DNA of 15,871 nt, from NCBI GenBank assembly GCA_003527225.1, contig DPXQ01000002.1:22199-38069 (forward strand). Reading direction: 5' to 3'. The position numbers and the translations under genes are program-made. Below the pieces are notes generated by a model. It was not told the origin of the DNA, searched no databases, and saw only the letters and a list, made by a program, of their open reading frames with translations. This DNA is from Rhizobium sp. GTDB taxonomy: Bacteria > Pseudomonadota > Alphaproteobacteria > Rhizobiales > Rhizobiaceae. This document shows, in pieces, positions 14,549-15,871 of this stretch. Each line of letters starts with the position of its first letter. The stretch's first letter is position 1.

Positions 14549-14660
14549 CCGTCACCCCGGACTTGATCCGGGGTCCAGCAGCGCCGCGTCTGCGGCGCGA
14601 TAGAGTCTTCCGCGCGATGGACATCGCGCCGCTGGATGCCGGATCAAGTCCGGCATGACG
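14549..14660. repeat. RIME-like palindromic mosaic element with four hairpins
   Basis: The two flanks, CCGTCACCCCGGACTTGATC (from 14549) and its counterpart ending near 14660, are inverted near-copies. Each is itself a hairpin: CCCCGG-ACTTGAT-CCGGGG (14555-14573) and TGCCGG-ATCAAGT-CCGGCA (14637-14655). Between them are two more hairpins, GCGCCGC/GCGGCGC (14581-14598) and GCGCGAT/ATCGCGC (14612-14629). The outer hairpins differ from each other by paired changes that keep the stem. This layout fits the intergenic mosaic repeats known from rhizobia (RIME), but I could not compare with a reference. Confidence 0.75.
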
Positions 14661-14725
14661 GAGGAGAGGGACTGCCTGCGTATCGGTCGTCGAGGCGGGT
14701 CCGGCATGACGGGGGGAGGGACTGT
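14648..14725. repeat. Direct repeat of the mosaic element's outer end
   Basis: GTCCGGCATGACGGAGGAGA followed by GGGACTG (from 14648) recurs 51 bases later (from 14699) with small changes (GGGGGGAGGGACTG). The second copy lacks the ATCAAGT hairpin arm. It looks like a partial duplication of the element's end. Confidence 0.65.
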
Positions 14726-14751
14726 CGGCTCGCCGGACCCGCTTCCTCAGC

Positions 14752-15069
14752 CTAGCGCTCCAGCGTGTACACGACCTCATAGAGCCCGGGACTGGCCTGG
14801 CCCAACATCCTGTTGCGTTCGAGAAAGCCTTCGAGGCGCAGCTTGTCGATGATGCGTTGCGATGCTTCGCAGCTCTCGCTCTGGGCGTAGTTGACGACGC
14901 GCGTGCCGTCGAGACTGCGATGGATGCTCGCCGAAATCCATCCGGGAATCCGGCTGGCGAACCCGGCGGATTCCGTGAGCAGGTCGATCAGCGGCTGCTG
15001 GCCGCCTTCGGCTACCGTGAAGACATTGATCTGGGTAATGATGCCTGAATTGGCGCGAATGATGGGCAT
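14752..15069 (-). CDS. Antibiotic biosynthesis monooxygenase (ABM) domain protein
   Basis: Small dimeric ferredoxin-like (alpha/beta barrel) protein, 105 residues, the normal size of a single-domain ABM protein. Family features are TQINVFTVAEGGQQPLIDLL at the N-terminus, IPGWISASIHRSLDGTRVVN in the middle and YAQSES right after it, where many relatives have NYAQW. Some members oxidise aromatic polyketides or break down haem without a cofactor; many have no known role. ATG 15069 follows AGGAG by a short gap (AGGAGATACC). It lies about 250 bases after the aldehyde dehydrogenase on the same strand, probably as a separate unit. The substrate is unknown. Confidence 0.85.
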   Translation of the reverse strand: MPIIRANSGIITQINVFTVAEGGQQPLIDLLTESAGFASRIPGWISASIHRSLDGTRVVNYAQSESCEASQRIIDKLRLEGFLERNRMLGQASPGLYEVVYTLER

Positions 15070-15317
15070 TGGTATCTCCTCGACATTTGAGGCGATGCCC
15101 GAGGGGAGCCGAGGCGTGCGCATATGCGCCACGACAAGCCCCCCGGCTGGCATGGCCGGTTGCTTGTCGCGGGTTCGCCTGAAGAGCGACACGGAGCTTC
15201 CCTTGTGGAGAAGTGGCCGGGGTTACCTCTGCCGGCCAACGTCCTTTTCGACGGGCAGATCATGCCTGCGCAGGCAAGGGGCGTCAAGCATATGCCGACG
15301 CCCCGCGATTTCTTGCC
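15070..15317. other. 248-base intergenic stretch with several palindromes
   Basis: No gene is supported. It holds a perfect palindrome GCGCATATGCGC (15118-15129), a two-step hairpin CGACAAGC (15132-15139) / GCTTGTCG (15162-15169) with inner arms CCGGC/GCCGG, a perfect 14-base palindrome TGCCTGCGCAGGCA (15263-15276), and the hairpin at 15278-15304 described separately. The promoter of the leftward ABM gene must lie here, but I cannot place it. Confidence 0.5.
15278..15304 (-). terminator. Hairpin after the aldehyde dehydrogenase gene, likely terminator
   Basis: GGGGCGTC (15278-15285) pairs perfectly with GACGCCCC (15297-15304) over an 11-base loop. It begins 13 bases after the aldehyde dehydrogenase stop on the reverse strand. 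Only TT follows the stem on that strand, so termination may be partial. Confidence 0.45.
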
Positions 15318-15871
15318 TCAATGCGCGATCATGACGTGGCGGACGGCTGTGTAGTCCTCCAGCGCATAGACCGACATGTCCTTGCCGTAGCCCGACTGCT
15401 TCAGGCCGCCATGGGGCATTTCGTTGCAGAGCATGAAGTGGGTGTTGATCCAGGTGCAGCCGTAGCGCAGCCGCGCGGCGGTCTTCATGGCGCGGGAGAT
15501 GTCCTTGGTCCAGACGGAGGAGGCAAGGCCGTAATCGCTGTCGTTTGCCCAGGCGACCGCATCGTCGGTGTCCGAGAAGCGGGTGACCGAGACGACCGGA
15601 CCGAAGACTTCGCGGCGAACGATCTCGTCGTCCTGCAGCGCGCCTGCAATGACGGTCGGGGCGTAGAAGAAGCCCTTTTCGCCCGAGACCTTGCCGCCGG
15701 CGACGACTTCCATGTGGCTGTGCTCGGAGGCGCGGGTGACGAAGCTTTCGACGCGGTCGCGCTGGCGCCTGGAGATCAGCGGGCCGATCTCGTTTTCGGT
15801 GTCGTCGGCCTGGTTGAACTTCAGCGTCGAGACGGCGGAGGCGAGATCGGCGACGAAATTGTCGTAGATCT
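15318..15871 (-). CDS. patD: Aldehyde dehydrogenase, gamma-aminobutyraldehyde dehydrogenase (PatD) type, 5' part cut off
   Basis: NAD(P)-dependent oxidation of an aminoaldehyde to the acid, as in putrescine breakdown to GABA. The visible 184 codons are the C-terminal part: [15 protein letters not shown], the EVFGPVVSV motif of the NAD-binding region, [11 protein letters not shown], then [11 protein letters not shown] and [13 protein letters not shown], ending [14 protein letters not shown]. The last three segments resemble E. coli PatD more than betaine-aldehyde or succinate-semialdehyde dehydrogenases, from memory. The catalytic Cys and Glu lie beyond the right edge. Full length would be about 475 residues. 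No putrescine transport or transaminase gene is in view, so the pathway remains inference. Confidence 0.85.
   Translation of the reverse strand, partial: IYDNFVADLASAVSTLKFNQADDTENEIGPLISRRQRDRVESFVTRASEHSHMEVVAGGKVSGEKGFFYAPTVIAGALQDDEIVRREVFGPVVSVTRFSDTDDAVAWANDSDYGLASSVWTKDISRAMKTAARLRYGCTWINTHFMLCNEMPHGGLKQSGYGKDMSVYALEDYTAVRHVMIAH

Noticed and set aside
1..15871. CRISPR arrays, tRNA genes, phage genes or a defence/toxin system
   Set aside because: No regularly spaced repeats, no tRNA T-loop pattern with matching acceptor stem, and none of the genes belongs to a defence or phage family that I recognise.

Overview
The window looks like chromosomal DNA of an alphaproteobacterium, most probably a member of the Rhizobiaceae (Rhizobium/Agrobacterium/Ensifer/Shinella type). 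The reasons are high GC, codon use rich in GC-ending codons, an ExoD-family protein, a DUF2244 gene divergent from nth, a DUF167 gene, many short oligopeptide-type ABC transport genes, and a RIME-like palindromic mosaic repeat. No rRNA, tRNA or CRISPR array was found. Nothing in the window was searched against a database.

Left part (1-5234): a peptide-type ABC transport locus. A truncated solute-binding protein gene runs leftwards. Divergent from it, after a 321-base intergenic region rich in inverted repeats, come an M20 amidohydrolase, a double ATPase (DppD-DppF type fusion) and then a homologue of PurO, the archaeal-type IMP cyclohydrolase. The three rightward genes are separated by 57 bases each and probably form one transcript. 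The permeases are not in view and probably lie left of the window behind the binding protein. The purO-like gene is the most unusual gene here.

Middle (5371-12203): mostly housekeeping and accessory genes. They are an ExoD membrane protein, a nitrilase-superfamily amidase, an EI24/CysZ-like membrane protein, a VOC protein divergent from a TetR regulator over a double palindromic operator, endonuclease III (nth) divergent from a DUF2244 protein, an Ada-like AraC-MGMT fusion, and transaldolase (tal) with a terminator. Nth and the Ada-like protein both concern DNA base damage, but they are separate transcription units.

Right part (12275-15871): an exported SH3-like protein, then about 0.8 kb with no convincing gene but many perfect palindromes, a strong hairpin and a good leftward promoter candidate. 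After this come a DUF167 protein, a remnant of an IS3-family transposase with one IS end, a RIME-like repeat mosaic, an antibiotic-biosynthesis-monooxygenase-type protein and the C-terminal half of an aldehyde dehydrogenase of the PatD (gamma-aminobutyraldehyde) type.

I did not find a clear new multi-gene system. The best leads are the purO-like gene inside a peptide uptake/hydrolysis operon, the 48-codon ORF linking it to exoD through two ATGA overlaps, the double operator at the tetR/VOC promoter, and the structured gene-free stretch at 13028-13851.
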